DNA from: Deltaproteobacteria bacterium
Lineage (GTDB): Bacteria; Desulfobacterota; Binatia; UBA1149; SPBQ01
Reading direction: 5' to 3'
Length of the DNA: 64,000 nucleotides
Assembly (NCBI GenBank): GCA_029262375.1
Contig: JAJCZM010000053.1
Span: 93,400-157,399, forward strand
Shown: positions 34,984 through 44,490 of the stretch, in pieces
Layout: each line of letters begins with the position of its first letter
Numbering within the stretch: the stretch's first letter is position 1
Notes under the pieces: model-generated
Databases searched by the model: none
Told to the model about the DNA's origin: nothing
Seen by the model: the letters and a program-made list of their open reading frames with translations, nothing else
Program-made: the position numbers and the translations under genes

Positions 34984-36348
34984 ATGAACAGACAACAACA
35001 AAGAACAATGGCGCTTGCTGTGTGCGCTCTCGCGCTATCAGGCTGCGCAACTCAGCGAGAGCCCGCGAGCATGCCAGAACCGCGGCCCCTCGGGCGCGAG
35101 TTTGGTAGCGTCCAACTGACGGATACAGAAACAGCCGAACAAAAGGCTGTCCCTCTCGAACATCCTACTGGCGAAGTTACGCTTCGGGACGCGCTGGCTC
35201 TTGCGCTGATGAACAACCCGCGGCTTGCGGCCTTTTCTTGGGAGGTCCGGGCGCGCGAAGCGAACGTGATCCAGGCGGGTTTGCTTCCCAACCCCGAAAT
35301 CACAATCGAGCTGGAGAATTTTGGTGGATCAGGGGCAACGAGCGGTTTTGACGGCTCGGAGAACACGCTGTGGCTTTCCCAGCTCATTGAGCTTGGCGGT
35401 AAGCGCACCAAGCGCCGCACCGTAGCCGACTTCGACCGAGCCGTGGCTGGATGGGACTACGAATCGGCTCGTATCGATACGCTTACCGAGGTTGCACTGG
35501 CCTTCTCCCAGCTGCTCGCGGCACAGGAGCGACACGCCCTGTCCGAAGAACTTGTTGGGGTGACTGAAGAAGCGCTTCGCATTGTAGGCGAGCAGGTGAA
35601 GGCGGGAGCCGTCTCAGCTGTCGAGAAGTACCGCGCCGAGGTGGCGCTTGCTTCTAGCCGCGTAGAACTCGCCTGGCGGGTTCGCCAGCTCAACGCGGCA
35701 CGAAAGCTCCTTGCGGCTACCTGGGGAAGCACGAACGTTTCCTTTTCCGGCGTAGCAGGTGCTTTGGATGAGGGGATTTCCCCGCCCCCCTCAGAGGCGG
35801 CACTTGTTCGCCAGGTGGAAGAGAACCCAGACCTTGCCCGTTGGACGACTGAACTCTCGGCGCGAAGGGCGCTTGTCGCACTCGAAGACTCGAGGCGGAT
35901 CCCTGACGTAACGCTCGGTGGCGGTCCGCGCTGGTTCAACGAGACAGACGACAACGCGTTTGTTCTCGAATTGAGCGTTCCGCTACCGCTGTTCGACCGT
36001 AACCAGGGAGCGGCTCTCGAGGCGCGGCGGCGTGTTGCCAAGGCTTCAGAGGAACGCCGCGCAGCCCAGGTCGACGTAACAACAGCTCTTGGCACTGCCT
36101 ACGAGTCACTTGCCGCGACCTACGAAGCAATCGTTTCGCTTCAGCGCGACGTGCTTCCCAAGGCCCAAGCGGCCTTTGACGGAGCGACCTCAGCATACCG
36201 CCGTGGCGTGTTTCGCTACCTAGATGTGTTGGATGCGCAGAGGACGCTCTTTGCGCTTCGAAGTGAATACCTCGACACGCTCGCGGCCCACCACCGGGAT
36301 ATTGCCCGTGTGGAGCGCCTTGTCGGCCGGCCGCTCGGAGAGTTCTGA
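34984..36348 (+). CDS. Outer-membrane efflux protein, TolC/CzcC family (lipoprotein)
   Basis: A 454-residue outer-membrane channel of an RND heavy-metal pump. The N-terminus is a lipoprotein signal with LSGC near residue 21. The body has two repeats of the outer-membrane-efflux domain, recognisable from LRDALALALMNNPRLAAFSWEV and, later, AFDGATSAYRRGVFRYLDVLDAQRTL (key motif YLDVLDAQRTL). The start at 34984 has GGAG upstream and is preferred over 34951. It is followed within 30 bp by the adaptor gene. Confidence 0.9.
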   Translation: MNRQQQRTMALAVCALALSGCATQREPASMPEPRPLGREFGSVQLTDTETAEQKAVPLEHPTGEVTLRDALALALMNNPRLAAFSWEVRAREANVIQAGLLPNPEITIELENFGGSGATSGFDGSENTLWLSQLIELGGKRTKRRTVADFDRAVAGWDYESARIDTLTEVALAFSQLLAAQERHALSEELVGVTEEALRIVGEQVKAGAVSAVEKYRAEVALASSRVELAWRVRQLNAARKLLAATWGSTNVSFSGVAGALDEGISPPPSEAALVRQVEENPDLARWTTELSARRALVALEDSRRIPDVTLGGGPRWFNETDDNAFVLELSVPLPLFDRNQGAALEARRRVAKASEERRAAQVDVTTALGTAYESLAATYEAIVSLQRDVLPKAQAAFDGATSAYRRGVFRYLDVLDAQRTLFALRSEYLDTLAAHHRDIARVERLVGRPLGEF

Positions 36349-36370
36349 GATGAATATTGGAGATCCTGAA

Positions 36371-37435
36371 ATGAAAGCATTCCACAAAAGTCCCTTCGCG
36401 CTTATGGCAACGCTGGTACTGGTCGTCGGTCTGGGGCTCTGGGGCGTTGCCCCCGGCTTGAGCCTACCGGCTGCGATGGCAGCGGACGAGCACGGACACG
36501 ATGAGGGACACGACGAAGACTCGCACGGCGCAGACCATACCGACCATGAAGAGCACGGCGACGAGCACGACCATGGTGAAGGTCATGGAAGCGACGAGGA
36601 CGAGCATAACGAAGACGTCGTAACGCTAAGTGCTTCTCAGATGGAGGAGTTCGGCGTTGAGATGGCTAGCGCGGGTCGCGGCCGGATTACAACGTATGTT
36701 GTGCTCCCCGGAGAAGTCGTTCCCAACGCTGACCGTGTGGCCCACATCGTGCCTCGTTACGCCGGCATCGTAAAGGAGGTCCGAACGAGCATCGGAGACA
36801 AGGTAGCCACGGGTGATGTCCTTGCCGTCATCGAGAGTAGCGAAACGCTCACGGCGTACGAACTAAAGACGCTTCTGGACGGCACGGTCATCGCAAAACA
36901 CGTTACACGCGGAGAAGCGGTAACGCGGGACACGCAGGCGTTTGTAGTAGCGGACCTGCGCAACGTTTGGCTTGAGCTGAGCATTTATCAGCGTGACCTC
37001 TCCCGAGTGGAAGTGGGCCAGCACGTGCTTGTCTCCAGCGGGCATCACTTGCCCGACGTAGAAGGTACGATTTCATACGTAAGTCCGGTGGTCGATGAAG
37101 ACACGCGCACGGCACGCGCGCGCCTTGTCATGGACAACAGCGCCGGTACGTGGCGGCCAGGCATGTTTGTCACCGGTCGCGTCGCCGTAACCGCAGTGGA
37201 TGTACCAATCGCGGTCCCGCATACAGCGCTTCAGACCGTGGAAGGGCGCACGGTTGTCTTCGTACAAGATGAAGATGGCTTTGAGCCGCGCGAACTACGA
37301 CTCGGGCGGACGAGCACTACGCACGCGGAGGTCCTCTCGGGCCTCGCGGCGGGTGAGGCGTACGTGGTCAAGGGCGGCTTCATCATCAAAGCCGAGCTTG
37401 GCAAATCTGAACTTAGCGAAGGTCACGCACACTAA
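36371..37435 (+). CDS. Periplasmic adaptor, CzcB-like, with His/Asp-rich metal-binding segment
   Basis: A 354-residue membrane-fusion protein of the RND pump. After the N-terminal helix (about 10-35), residues 40-80 are extremely rich in His, Asp and Glu (EHGHDEGHDEDSHGADHTD and onward), a typical zinc/cobalt/cadmium-binding segment. Then come the barrel-sandwich and beta-barrel parts (IVPRYAGIVKEV, SYVSPVVDEDTRTARARL). An ATG at 36350 also fits, overlapping the previous stop region; the one at 36371 has GGAG 8 bp upstream. Confidence 0.9.
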   Translation: MKAFHKSPFALMATLVLVVGLGLWGVAPGLSLPAAMAADEHGHDEGHDEDSHGADHTDHEEHGDEHDHGEGHGSDEDEHNEDVVTLSASQMEEFGVEMASAGRGRITTYVVLPGEVVPNADRVAHIVPRYAGIVKEVRTSIGDKVATGDVLAVIESSETLTAYELKTLLDGTVIAKHVTRGEAVTRDTQAFVVADLRNVWLELSIYQRDLSRVEVGQHVLVSSGHHLPDVEGTISYVSPVVDEDTRTARARLVMDNSAGTWRPGMFVTGRVAVTAVDVPIAVPHTALQTVEGRTVVFVQDEDGFEPRELRLGRTSTTHAEVLSGLAAGEAYVVKGGFIIKAELGKSELSEGHAH

Positions 37436-37450
37436 TCGGAGGCTACGACG

Positions 37451-40400
37451 ATGGATATTCTTATTCGCTTTGGCCTTCGAAACCGCCTCCTAGTGGTCGC
37501 GTTTGGCATATTAGTTAGTCTTGCTGGTTTCCGGGCGTACCTCGACCTTCCCGTCGATGCGTTCCCAGATGTCTCGCCGAACCTTGTACAGGTTTTTACT
37601 GAGACCGAGGGCTTGGCTCCCGAGGACGTGGAGAAGTACGTCACCTATCCTATCGAAGCCGCAATGAACGGGCTGCCGCGTCTTGAGCGGCTTCGCTCCG
37701 TCTCAAATTTCGGTCTCTCGGTTGTAAACATCTACTTCGAAGACGGGACCGACATTTACTTCGCCCGCCAGGTCGTGGGCGAGCGTTTACAAGAAGCACG
37801 GGAGCAGATTCCGGAAGGATTTGGCGATCCGGCGCTAGGGCCGATCTCCACCGGTATGGGGTTGGTGCTCTTCTACTACCTTGAGGACGAGACGGGCGAG
37901 TACTCGCTCGAAGAGCTTCGAAGTATCCAAGATTGGCTTGTGAAGTTCCACCTTCAGACCGTCCCTGGCGTGACTGAGGTTCTGGGCATCGGCGGCTACG
38001 AGAAGCAGTTTCAGGTGAACGTCCATCCCGAACACCTGATCCAGTACGGCATCACGATCGGTGATGTCATCGACCGTATCCGCGAGAACAACCTAAACGT
38101 CGGCGCCCAGTTCATCGAGAAGAATTCTGAAGAGTACATCGTGCGCTCTGTGGGGCTGGCTTCGAGTGTCGAGGACCTCGAGAACATCGTCGTTAAGTCG
38201 AAAGACGGCACCCCGGTATTCCTCCGAGACCTAGCCGACATTGAGCTTGGCGGTGCTATCCGCAGGGGCGTGCAGACCAGAAACGGCGTTGAGGAAGTCA
38301 TCTCCGCGATGGTTGTAAAGCTCTACGGCACGAACTCTTCGACCGTCATCGGACAGGTCGAAGACAAGATGGCCGAGATCAACCAAATCTTGCCCGACGG
38401 GATAACGATTGTTCCGTACTACGAGCAAAAAACTTTGGTCGCAGCCTGTGTTGCAACGGTTCGCAACGCGCTGGTCCAGGGCATCGTGTTAGTGGCCTTG
38501 GTGCTGATGGCGTTCATGGGAGGTCTTCGCGCGAGCGTTGTCGTTGCCCTCTCTATCCCGTTCTCGGTTCTGTTCGCCACACTTGGCATGGGCTACTTCG
38601 GCATTTCGGCCAACCTGATGTCGCTCGGCGGGCTTGCTATCGCCATCGGCATGATGGTCGACGGCACGATTGTCGTCGTAGAGAACGTAGAGCGCATGCT
38701 TGGTGAGGCCGACCCAGACGAGTCCCGCGTTGCGATCGTGTCACGCGCCTGCAGAGAGGTCGGAAGGCCTATCGTGTTCGCGATTTCGATTATCGTCATC
38801 GTGTTCCTCCCTCTGTTCACTCTTCAGGGTGTTGAGGGCAAGACGTTCCGCCCGCTCGCGTACACCGTCGCGCTTGCGATGCTGGGGTCTCTCGTATTCG
38901 CCGTGTTCATTGCGCCGGCCCTATCTGATCTGCTGATGCGCCGGCCCAAAGGCGGCGGTTCCGGGGGGCGTGGAATGCGTGCGCTGGTGGCGTTGTATCA
39001 GCCAGCCGTGTCGTTTTTCGTAAAGCGCCGCACGTTCGCCGTGGCGCTTGCAGGTGGTCTTCTTGTACTCGGAGCGGTCGTCTTTCCTCGTTTAGGTTCT
39101 GAGTTCACGCCGCGGCTTCAAGAAGGAACGATGGTGCTTCGGCTAACGATGCCGCCGTCTATATCGCTTATCAAGAGCACCGAGCTCACGATGGTGGTAG
39201 AGCGGCGCCTCATGGAGATTCCGGAAATTAGCGGAGTCGTGACACGGATTGGGCGAGGCGAGGTCGGAGCGCATACCGACCCTGTAAACAGCGCGGAGAT
39301 GTACATTCTTCTGCATCCGCAAGAGCAGTGGCGAAGCGCCACGACTCAGGCAGAACTTGAAGATCAGATCCGCGATGACCTGGGTGCCGTGCCAGGTGTT
39401 GCCACCAACTTCACCCAACCCATTGCAATGACGGTGGACGAGCTACTCGAAGGCGTCCGCGCGGAGCTGGCCATCAAGCTTTTCGGGGACGACCTCGATG
39501 AGCTTATCGAGAAAGCCAATGAGATCTCACGTGTGGTGCAGACAGTACCGGGGGCGGTAGACATTCAGGTCGACCAGGTGGCTGGCACACCGCAGCTTAT
39601 CATCACCGTGGACCGTCAGGCTGTGGCGCGCTACGGAATGAACGTGGCCGACGTCCAAAACACCATTCGGGCCGCGGTCGGCGGTGAAGTCGCCGGTCAG
39701 ATCTTCGAGGGGATCCGTCGCTTCGACATCTACGTGCGCTTTGCTGCGCCGTATCGTGGCACTGCTGAGTCGATTGGAAACATCCTAGTCGAGGGCCCCG
39801 GCGAAGTGCGAGTACCACTGTCGGAGCTTGCAGAGATTGAAGAGGTTGTTGGTCCGCGCCAGATCACTCGGGAGGACAACCAGCGCTTCATTACAATCCA
39901 GTGCAACGTTGTAGGTCGCGACATCGGGTCATTTGTGGCTGATGCGCAGTCGGCAATCGACGAGGCGGTAGTGCTGCCCCCAGGCTATCTGGTCACTTGG
40001 GGCGGACAGTTTCGACTGCAGCAGGAAGCGAATCGCAGACTTGCTGTCGTTGTTCCGATTACGCTCCTTATCGTCTTTTTCCTGTTGTTCCTGAGTTTCG
40101 GCTCCATCGGCAACTCGGTCCTTATTATCGCGAATATTCCGCTCGCGCTCGTCGGGGGAGTCGTCGCCCTTTGGGCAACAGGGCAGAATCTGTCAGTTCC
40201 ATCGTCCGTGGGTTTCATCGCGCTGTTTGGCATCGCGCTTGAGAACGGGATGGTGCTCGTCACCTACTTCAATCAGCTCGTACGTGACGGTGTTGCTGTT
40301 GATGACGCCTCGGTGAGAGGAGCAACACTGCGACTTCGTCCGGTGCTCATGACAGCGATTACGACGGCGCTCGGATTGTTTCCTCTCCTCTTCTCGAGCG

Positions 40401-40543
40401 GTACGGGAAGTGAGGTGCAGCGCCCGCTAGCAACGGTGGTTGTCGGGGGGCTGCTTACCTCGACCGTTCTAACGCTTCTGGTAATTCCGGCCTTGTACAA
40501 GTGGTTTGCCGTGGTTCCGAACGGCGAGATACAGAACTCTTGA
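37451..40543 (+). CDS. RND heavy-metal efflux pump, CzcA/CusA family
   Basis: A 1030-residue inner-membrane proton antiporter exporting metal ions through CzcB and CzcC. It has the N-terminal RFGLRNRLLVVAFGI start, twelve membrane helices in two halves, and helix-4 motif GMMVDGTIVVVEN with the charged residues of the heavy-metal-efflux subclass. Zn/Co/Cd versus Cu/Ag cannot be decided by eye, though the His-rich partner favours Zn/Co/Cd. Leu and Val codons end in T, A or C more often than in neighbouring genes, suggesting recent transfer. Directly downstream lies a decayed second copy of an RND 3' end. Confidence 0.93.
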   Translation: MDILIRFGLRNRLLVVAFGILVSLAGFRAYLDLPVDAFPDVSPNLVQVFTETEGLAPEDVEKYVTYPIEAAMNGLPRLERLRSVSNFGLSVVNIYFEDGTDIYFARQVVGERLQEAREQIPEGFGDPALGPISTGMGLVLFYYLEDETGEYSLEELRSIQDWLVKFHLQTVPGVTEVLGIGGYEKQFQVNVHPEHLIQYGITIGDVIDRIRENNLNVGAQFIEKNSEEYIVRSVGLASSVEDLENIVVKSKDGTPVFLRDLADIELGGAIRRGVQTRNGVEEVISAMVVKLYGTNSSTVIGQVEDKMAEINQILPDGITIVPYYEQKTLVAACVATVRNALVQGIVLVALVLMAFMGGLRASVVVALSIPFSVLFATLGMGYFGISANLMSLGGLAIAIGMMVDGTIVVVENVERMLGEADPDESRVAIVSRACREVGRPIVFAISIIVIVFLPLFTLQGVEGKTFRPLAYTVALAMLGSLVFAVFIAPALSDLLMRRPKGGGSGGRGMRALVALYQPAVSFFVKRRTFAVALAGGLLVLGAVVFPRLGSEFTPRLQEGTMVLRLTMPPSISLIKSTELTMVVERRLMEIPEISGVVTRIGRGEVGAHTDPVNSAEMYILLHPQEQWRSATTQAELEDQIRDDLGAVPGVATNFTQPIAMTVDELLEGVRAELAIKLFGDDLDELIEKANEISRVVQTVPGAVDIQVDQVAGTPQLIITVDRQAVARYGMNVADVQNTIRAAVGGEVAGQIFEGIRRFDIYVRFAAPYRGTAESIGNILVEGPGEVRVPLSELAEIEEVVGPRQITREDNQRFITIQCNVVGRDIGSFVADAQSAIDEAVVLPPGYLVTWGGQFRLQQEANRRLAVVVPITLLIVFFLLFLSFGSIGNSVLIIANIPLALVGGVVALWATGQNLSVPSSVGFIALFGIALENGMVLVTYFNQLVRDGVAVDDASVRGATLRLRPVLMTAITTALGLFPLLFSSGTGSEVQRPLATVVVGGLLTSTVLTLLVIPALYKWFAVVPNGEIQNS

Positions 40544-40550
40544 AGTGAAG

Positions 40551-40927
40551 CGTTTCATCACGATTCAGTGCAACGTCGTCGGGCGAGACATCGGATCGTT
40601 CGTGGAAGATGCACAGAAAGCGATCGACGATGCGGTGACGCTGCCTCCTTCAACGAACTGGTTCGTTCCGGAGTGCCTGTCGCCAAAGCGTCGGTGCGTG
40701 GCGCGACGTTGCGTCTGCGCCCGGTCCTGATGACCGCAACGACGACGGCGCCGGGACTGTTCCCGTTACTGTTCTCGTCGGGGACGGGGAGCGAGGTTCA
40801 ACGCCCCCTGGCAACCGTAGTGGTCGGCGGTCTGGTCACTTCGACCGTGCTGACACTGCTGGTGATCCCGGCGCTGTACCCGTGGTTTTCGGGTGGGGCG
40901 GCCGATGAGGGTGGTGTTCGGGGCTAG
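40551..40927 (+). pseudogene. Remnant of a second RND pump gene (3' tail with internal deletion)
   Basis: Two fragments match the C-terminal part of the preceding pump. 40551-40648 reads KRFITIQCNVVGRDIGSFVE up to ...VTLPP. Then, one frame off, 40649-40927 reads FNELVRSGVPVAKASVRGAT to the end (LLVIPALYPWF). Relative to the intact gene about 286 bp are missing at the junction (equivalent to 39982-40267), which also causes the frameshift, and everything upstream of residue 820 or so is gone. The protein is nearly identical to the intact copy, but third-codon positions differ widely and prefer G/C (CTG for Leu), so it is an older, host-like gene and not a fresh duplicate. Confidence 0.85.
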
Positions 40928-40986
40928 GCTTCCAACTTCGTGGGCACTGCACGACGGCCGCTGTTTCTCGATCAGGCTTCGTGGAC

Positions 40987-41436
40987 TCAGCCGTCGCAGG
41001 GGCCGAGACGCTTGCCTTCCCACTTCACGTCCATGGTCATCTCTTGGCCGTTCATGCTCATGCCCATGCGCATCGTGCCGGACATCGTGCTCCCCGTGCT
41101 CTTGAAGTTGGAGACCCCCTTCATGACCATCGGGCCGTTGGGGCAGGTGACTTTGTAGGAAAGCAGCGTGTCGGTATCGACCACGTCGCTGAGCGTGCAG
41201 TCTTGGTTGTCCTGCATGAAATCCTTGGCGCTGCGTGTTCCGTCCTCGATGCACTCGGTGTCGGTTTCGACGCGCGGTGTGGGAACCATCGGCGCTTGAG
41301 ACGTCGTTGTGAACTGCCATTTGCCGGGATCGATCTCGATGGCGTCGGCGCGTCGCGGTGCGCCCACAGCCGCAAGCGTGAGCATGGTGAGAAGTGTGAC
41401 CGCTACTACAAAGATGGATGAGCTCTTACGATTCAT
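40987..41436 (-). CDS. DUF3617 domain exported protein
   Basis: A 149-residue protein with a signal peptide (about 1-33, ending RRADA) and a DUF3617 domain: IDPGKWQFTTTSQAP, TECIEDG, the Cys pair in DCTLSDV and KVTCPNGPMVMKG, ending CDG. DUF3617 proteins are periplasmic and of unknown function. The start was moved from 41598 to 41436, where AGGA precedes the ATG and the signal peptide begins. Confidence 0.85.
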   Translation of the reverse strand: MNRKSSSIFVVAVTLLTMLTLAAVGAPRRADAIEIDPGKWQFTTTSQAPMVPTPRVETDTECIEDGTRSAKDFMQDNQDCTLSDVVDTDTLLSYKVTCPNGPMVMKGVSNFKSTGSTMSGTMRMGMSMNGQEMTMDVKWEGKRLGPCDG

Positions 41437-42039
41437 GGTGATTCCTGTCCTCTGCTTAAAATCCGGTACGCAGCGGTGCGCGCTGCCGACGACACCATTT
41501 ACGTTCCACAGTCGCCGGGCGCAGGCAATTCGCGGCGCTGGATTCGCCGTCGTCGCGAGTGCGCAAATGCTTGCGCGCATGTTGCGACGGCTGCGCAAGA
41601 TTTTTCTCTTGCGGTGGGCTCGAGCTCAGCATGTTTTGGACGCCCGCGGCGAATCTCAACAGAATCGGGCTGTTACAGCCGCGGAGGGATGCCGAGGCCG
41701 CATGGCATCGCGATTGCTCATTGAGACAGCGTCGCTGTTGCGACCCCCGGGCTTCACTACGCTCGGGCTGCATGCAGAGACACGGCGCTACGCTCGGCTT
41801 GCCACTTCGAGCAGGGCGTAGCGCCGATATGCACGCATTCCCCGATCCCCACGTTCTAACGTTCCCAGATTCCCAGATTCAATAGACCGACCGTCACTAC
41901 CTCGCCATCCGTCGCGAGAGTGCGGCCCACGGCGCATCCGAAGACGCAAAAAGCCGGGCTAGACGCCGTTTCGTGAGGGCACGCGGATTGCTCCTTTCCC
42001 CGCACCGCAATCGGGGGACGTCGGTTAGGAGCGCACTCG
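41437..42039. other. 603-bp intergenic region with hairpins
   Basis: No credible gene. Contains CGCAAGA/TCTTGCG (near 41594-41613), a perfect 11-bp inverted repeat CGGCGCTACGC (41784-41794) with GCGTAGCGCCG (41817-41827), and a short tandem CCCAGATT near 41865-41878. The promoters of two divergent exported-protein genes should lie here. Confidence 0.5.
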
Positions 42040-42645
42040 GTGTCGGCCATCATTCAAACCAAGCGAACCCAAACCAAGCGATTCGCACGGTCTCGCGTCT
42101 TGACTGCGTCAGCTGTGGTGGCAGCTCTCACACTGCTCGCCGTTGCGGGTACGGAAGTACTCGCTGACGACACGCCGGCAGTTCGAAGCTGTGTGGTCGC
42201 GATTCACCTCACCTCGATCGTATCGGTGAGGACGCTCGACGACGACGGATCGGGCGACCCCGATGCGCCCGGCGAGTACAGTATCCGGGCACTGAGTTCG
42301 GCGGCCGTCGGTCCGTTCGATCTGCGCACCGGCGACTCCTCGAGCTTCGCTCCCGGTCTGCACCTGGACACGGTCGATACCGGCTGGCTCGTTCCCGGCG
42401 ACGCCGCGACGACGGTCGCGCCGGTCGCGTTCGGCATTCTAGCCTCTGAAGACGATTCCAATCCGGTAGGCGAAGACGACCACGACGACAGCAGCGCGCC
42501 CCTATTGGTGCGCGAACACATTACCTGCCCGGGTGGAACGACGCGGCTCAGCCGCACGATCGACGTAGTGCACGAAACCGGCGAGGGTCGTCGTAAGCGC
42601 AGTGACCGACTGCGCTTGGGAATCGAACTGACAGTTATCGACTGA
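42040..42645 (+). CDS. Exported protein, unknown
   Basis: A 201-residue protein with GTG start, basic N-terminus and a signal peptide (about 20-42, cleavage near VLADDT). The mature part is acidic with Ser/Asp/Gly-rich segments and two cysteines (Cys51 and Cys162 approx.), ending in a basic patch (EGRRKRSDRLRL). Not recognised. It ends 52 bp before an amidohydrolase gene, with no evident link. Confidence 0.55.
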   Translation: MSAIIQTKRTQTKRFARSRVLTASAVVAALTLLAVAGTEVLADDTPAVRSCVVAIHLTSIVSVRTLDDDGSGDPDAPGEYSIRALSSAAVGPFDLRTGDSSSFAPGLHLDTVDTGWLVPGDAATTVAPVAFGILASEDDSNPVGEDDHDDSSAPLLVREHITCPGGTTRLSRTIDVVHETGEGRRKRSDRLRLGIELTVID

Positions 42646-42697
42646 CCGGGCGCGCCTGCGCCTTCCATCAGCTGGCGCACCGGACGACAACGGTCGC

Positions 42698-44434
42698 GTG
42701 AGCGCACCGCCGTCGGATCAAGAAACGACTCTCTATGTGAACGGCCGGGTGCATGTGCTCGACGGCGTGACGTCGGTGTGCGACGCCATCGCGTTGCGCG
42801 CCGGGCGCGTGCTGGCCGTCGGATCGCGCGACGAGGTCGAAAACGCCGGCCCGAACAACGCGGGCCCTGTTCGTAAGATTAACCTGAGTGGCGCATCGAT
42901 GATGCCGGGGCTCATCGACACCCACCCGCACCTCTTTCACTTCGGTGCGTTCGCCTATCCGCTCGTCGATCTGAGCGATGCTGAATCGCACGCTGACATC
43001 GTCGAGCGCTTCCGCCTCAAGGCCGCAGATACCGAAAAGGGAAAGTGGGTGATGTCTACGCCGGTCGGCGAGGCGCACTACTTTCTGCGTCGCTCGTGGC
43101 GTGATCTGAAAGAGAAGTGTCTGCCCGATCGTCACGTGCTCGACCGCGCGAGCACCGATCATCCGATTTACCTTCAGGCATGGGTGCCGACCACGCCCAA
43201 CGTCTGCGCGTTCAATTCAGCGGGTTTGGCCGCGCTCGGCATCGATCGCGGCAGTCCCGATACGATCGGCAAGATCTGGATCGAAAAGGATGTGAACGGC
43301 GAGCCGACCGGGATCTTGCGCGGCTCGGTCAATACGTACTACACCGGCGAGCCGCACATGGACGCGTTGCTCGCGAAAATCCCGCTGATCGATCCCGAGA
43401 TCGTGTTCGACGCGACGAAAGCGGCGATGCGCGACTATAACCGCATGGGCGTGACGACGGTGTACGAGGGCCACGTCATGGGCGAACTCGAAGTCAGCGT
43501 CTACCAGGCGCTGCGTGCCGACGACGCGCTCAGTGTGCGCGTGCTGACCTGTCTCGAAGCGGAGAGCTACGCGCAAACCTGGGATCAGCCGCTGTCGATG
43601 GACGAATTCAAGGCCGGGCTGGCGAAAGCACTTGCGACGCGGTCGCTCGACGACGACCTGTTGCGCCACAACGGCGTGACCTTGTCACGCGGAGGTCCTT
43701 GCGGTCCCGGTTTTTTGCGTATGCACGGGGAATACACCGGGCCCTACGGCGAAAAGACGCGCGGCGTGACGTTCGTATCGGGAGAGAAAGAAGAGGTCGC
43801 CATCGATTTCTGTGCGCGCAACGGATTGCGACTGAACTTCATTGGCGCGGGCTACCGCGACCACGATGAGTTTCTCGATCGTGCCGAGGCAGCCGCGCAA
43901 GAGCTGCCCATAAGAGACGCCTCGTGGATCCTTCAGCACAATTATCTGTGTACGTTCGAGCAAGCGCGGCGATACGCAGCGCTCGGCATGGACGTGACCA
44001 CCAGCATGTCGTTCTCGTGGGGCAAGGGAGATCTGATGAGCGAGCGAATCGGCCAACAGGTTCTCGCCGATCTGATCCCGCTCAAACGACTGCTCGATGC
44101 GGGGCTGGTCGTCGGTTGCGGAAGCGACTGGGGGCCGAAGAACATCTTCGAGCACATCGCGTTGGCCGAGACACACGAGTTCTGCGGCAGCGGTCGTCGC
44201 AACGCGACGCCGGCACACGCTGTATCGCGCGAGCGGGCGCTTTTCATGTGGACTCGCGACGCCGCCCGCGTGCTGCAATGGGAAGGCCTGGGCACGCTGA
44301 CGTCCGGCGCTCATGCGGATGCCATCATCGTCGATCGTGACCCGATCGAGACGCGTGTCGACGATCTACCGGCTACACAGGTGTTGGCGACGCTACTCGG
44401 CGGAACCCCCGTTTTCGACACAGGAGTCGTCTAG
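42698..44434 (+). CDS. Amidohydrolase, YtcJ-like (amidohydrolase family 3)
   Basis: A 578-residue metal-dependent hydrolase. It starts with the small beta domain (LYVNGRVHVLDGV...ALRAGRVLAVG). Metal-binding His residues are in GLIDTHPHLFHFG, further ligands lie in ILQHNYLCT, and the Asp is in VGCGSDWGPKN; the C-terminal beta domain closes with DAIIVDRDPIE. The YtcJ-like group acts on amides or related C-N bonds; substrate unknown. Start is a GTG at 42698. Confidence 0.88.
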   Translation: MSAPPSDQETTLYVNGRVHVLDGVTSVCDAIALRAGRVLAVGSRDEVENAGPNNAGPVRKINLSGASMMPGLIDTHPHLFHFGAFAYPLVDLSDAESHADIVERFRLKAADTEKGKWVMSTPVGEAHYFLRRSWRDLKEKCLPDRHVLDRASTDHPIYLQAWVPTTPNVCAFNSAGLAALGIDRGSPDTIGKIWIEKDVNGEPTGILRGSVNTYYTGEPHMDALLAKIPLIDPEIVFDATKAAMRDYNRMGVTTVYEGHVMGELEVSVYQALRADDALSVRVLTCLEAESYAQTWDQPLSMDEFKAGLAKALATRSLDDDLLRHNGVTLSRGGPCGPGFLRMHGEYTGPYGEKTRGVTFVSGEKEEVAIDFCARNGLRLNFIGAGYRDHDEFLDRAEAAAQELPIRDASWILQHNYLCTFEQARRYAALGMDVTTSMSFSWGKGDLMSERIGQQVLADLIPLKRLLDAGLVVGCGSDWGPKNIFEHIALAETHEFCGSGRRNATPAHAVSRERALFMWTRDAARVLQWEGLGTLTSGAHADAIIVDRDPIETRVDDLPATQVLATLLGGTPVFDTGVV

Positions 44435-44490
44435 CGACGCGACTTGGACTTGGCCTTGGTCGGTCGCGGGCAATCCGTATACTCGGCCCC

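Noticed and set aside
40506..40927. Two small genes after the RND pump
   Set aside because: Their products match successive pieces of the C-terminus of the same pump family in shifted frames. They are fragments of one decayed gene.
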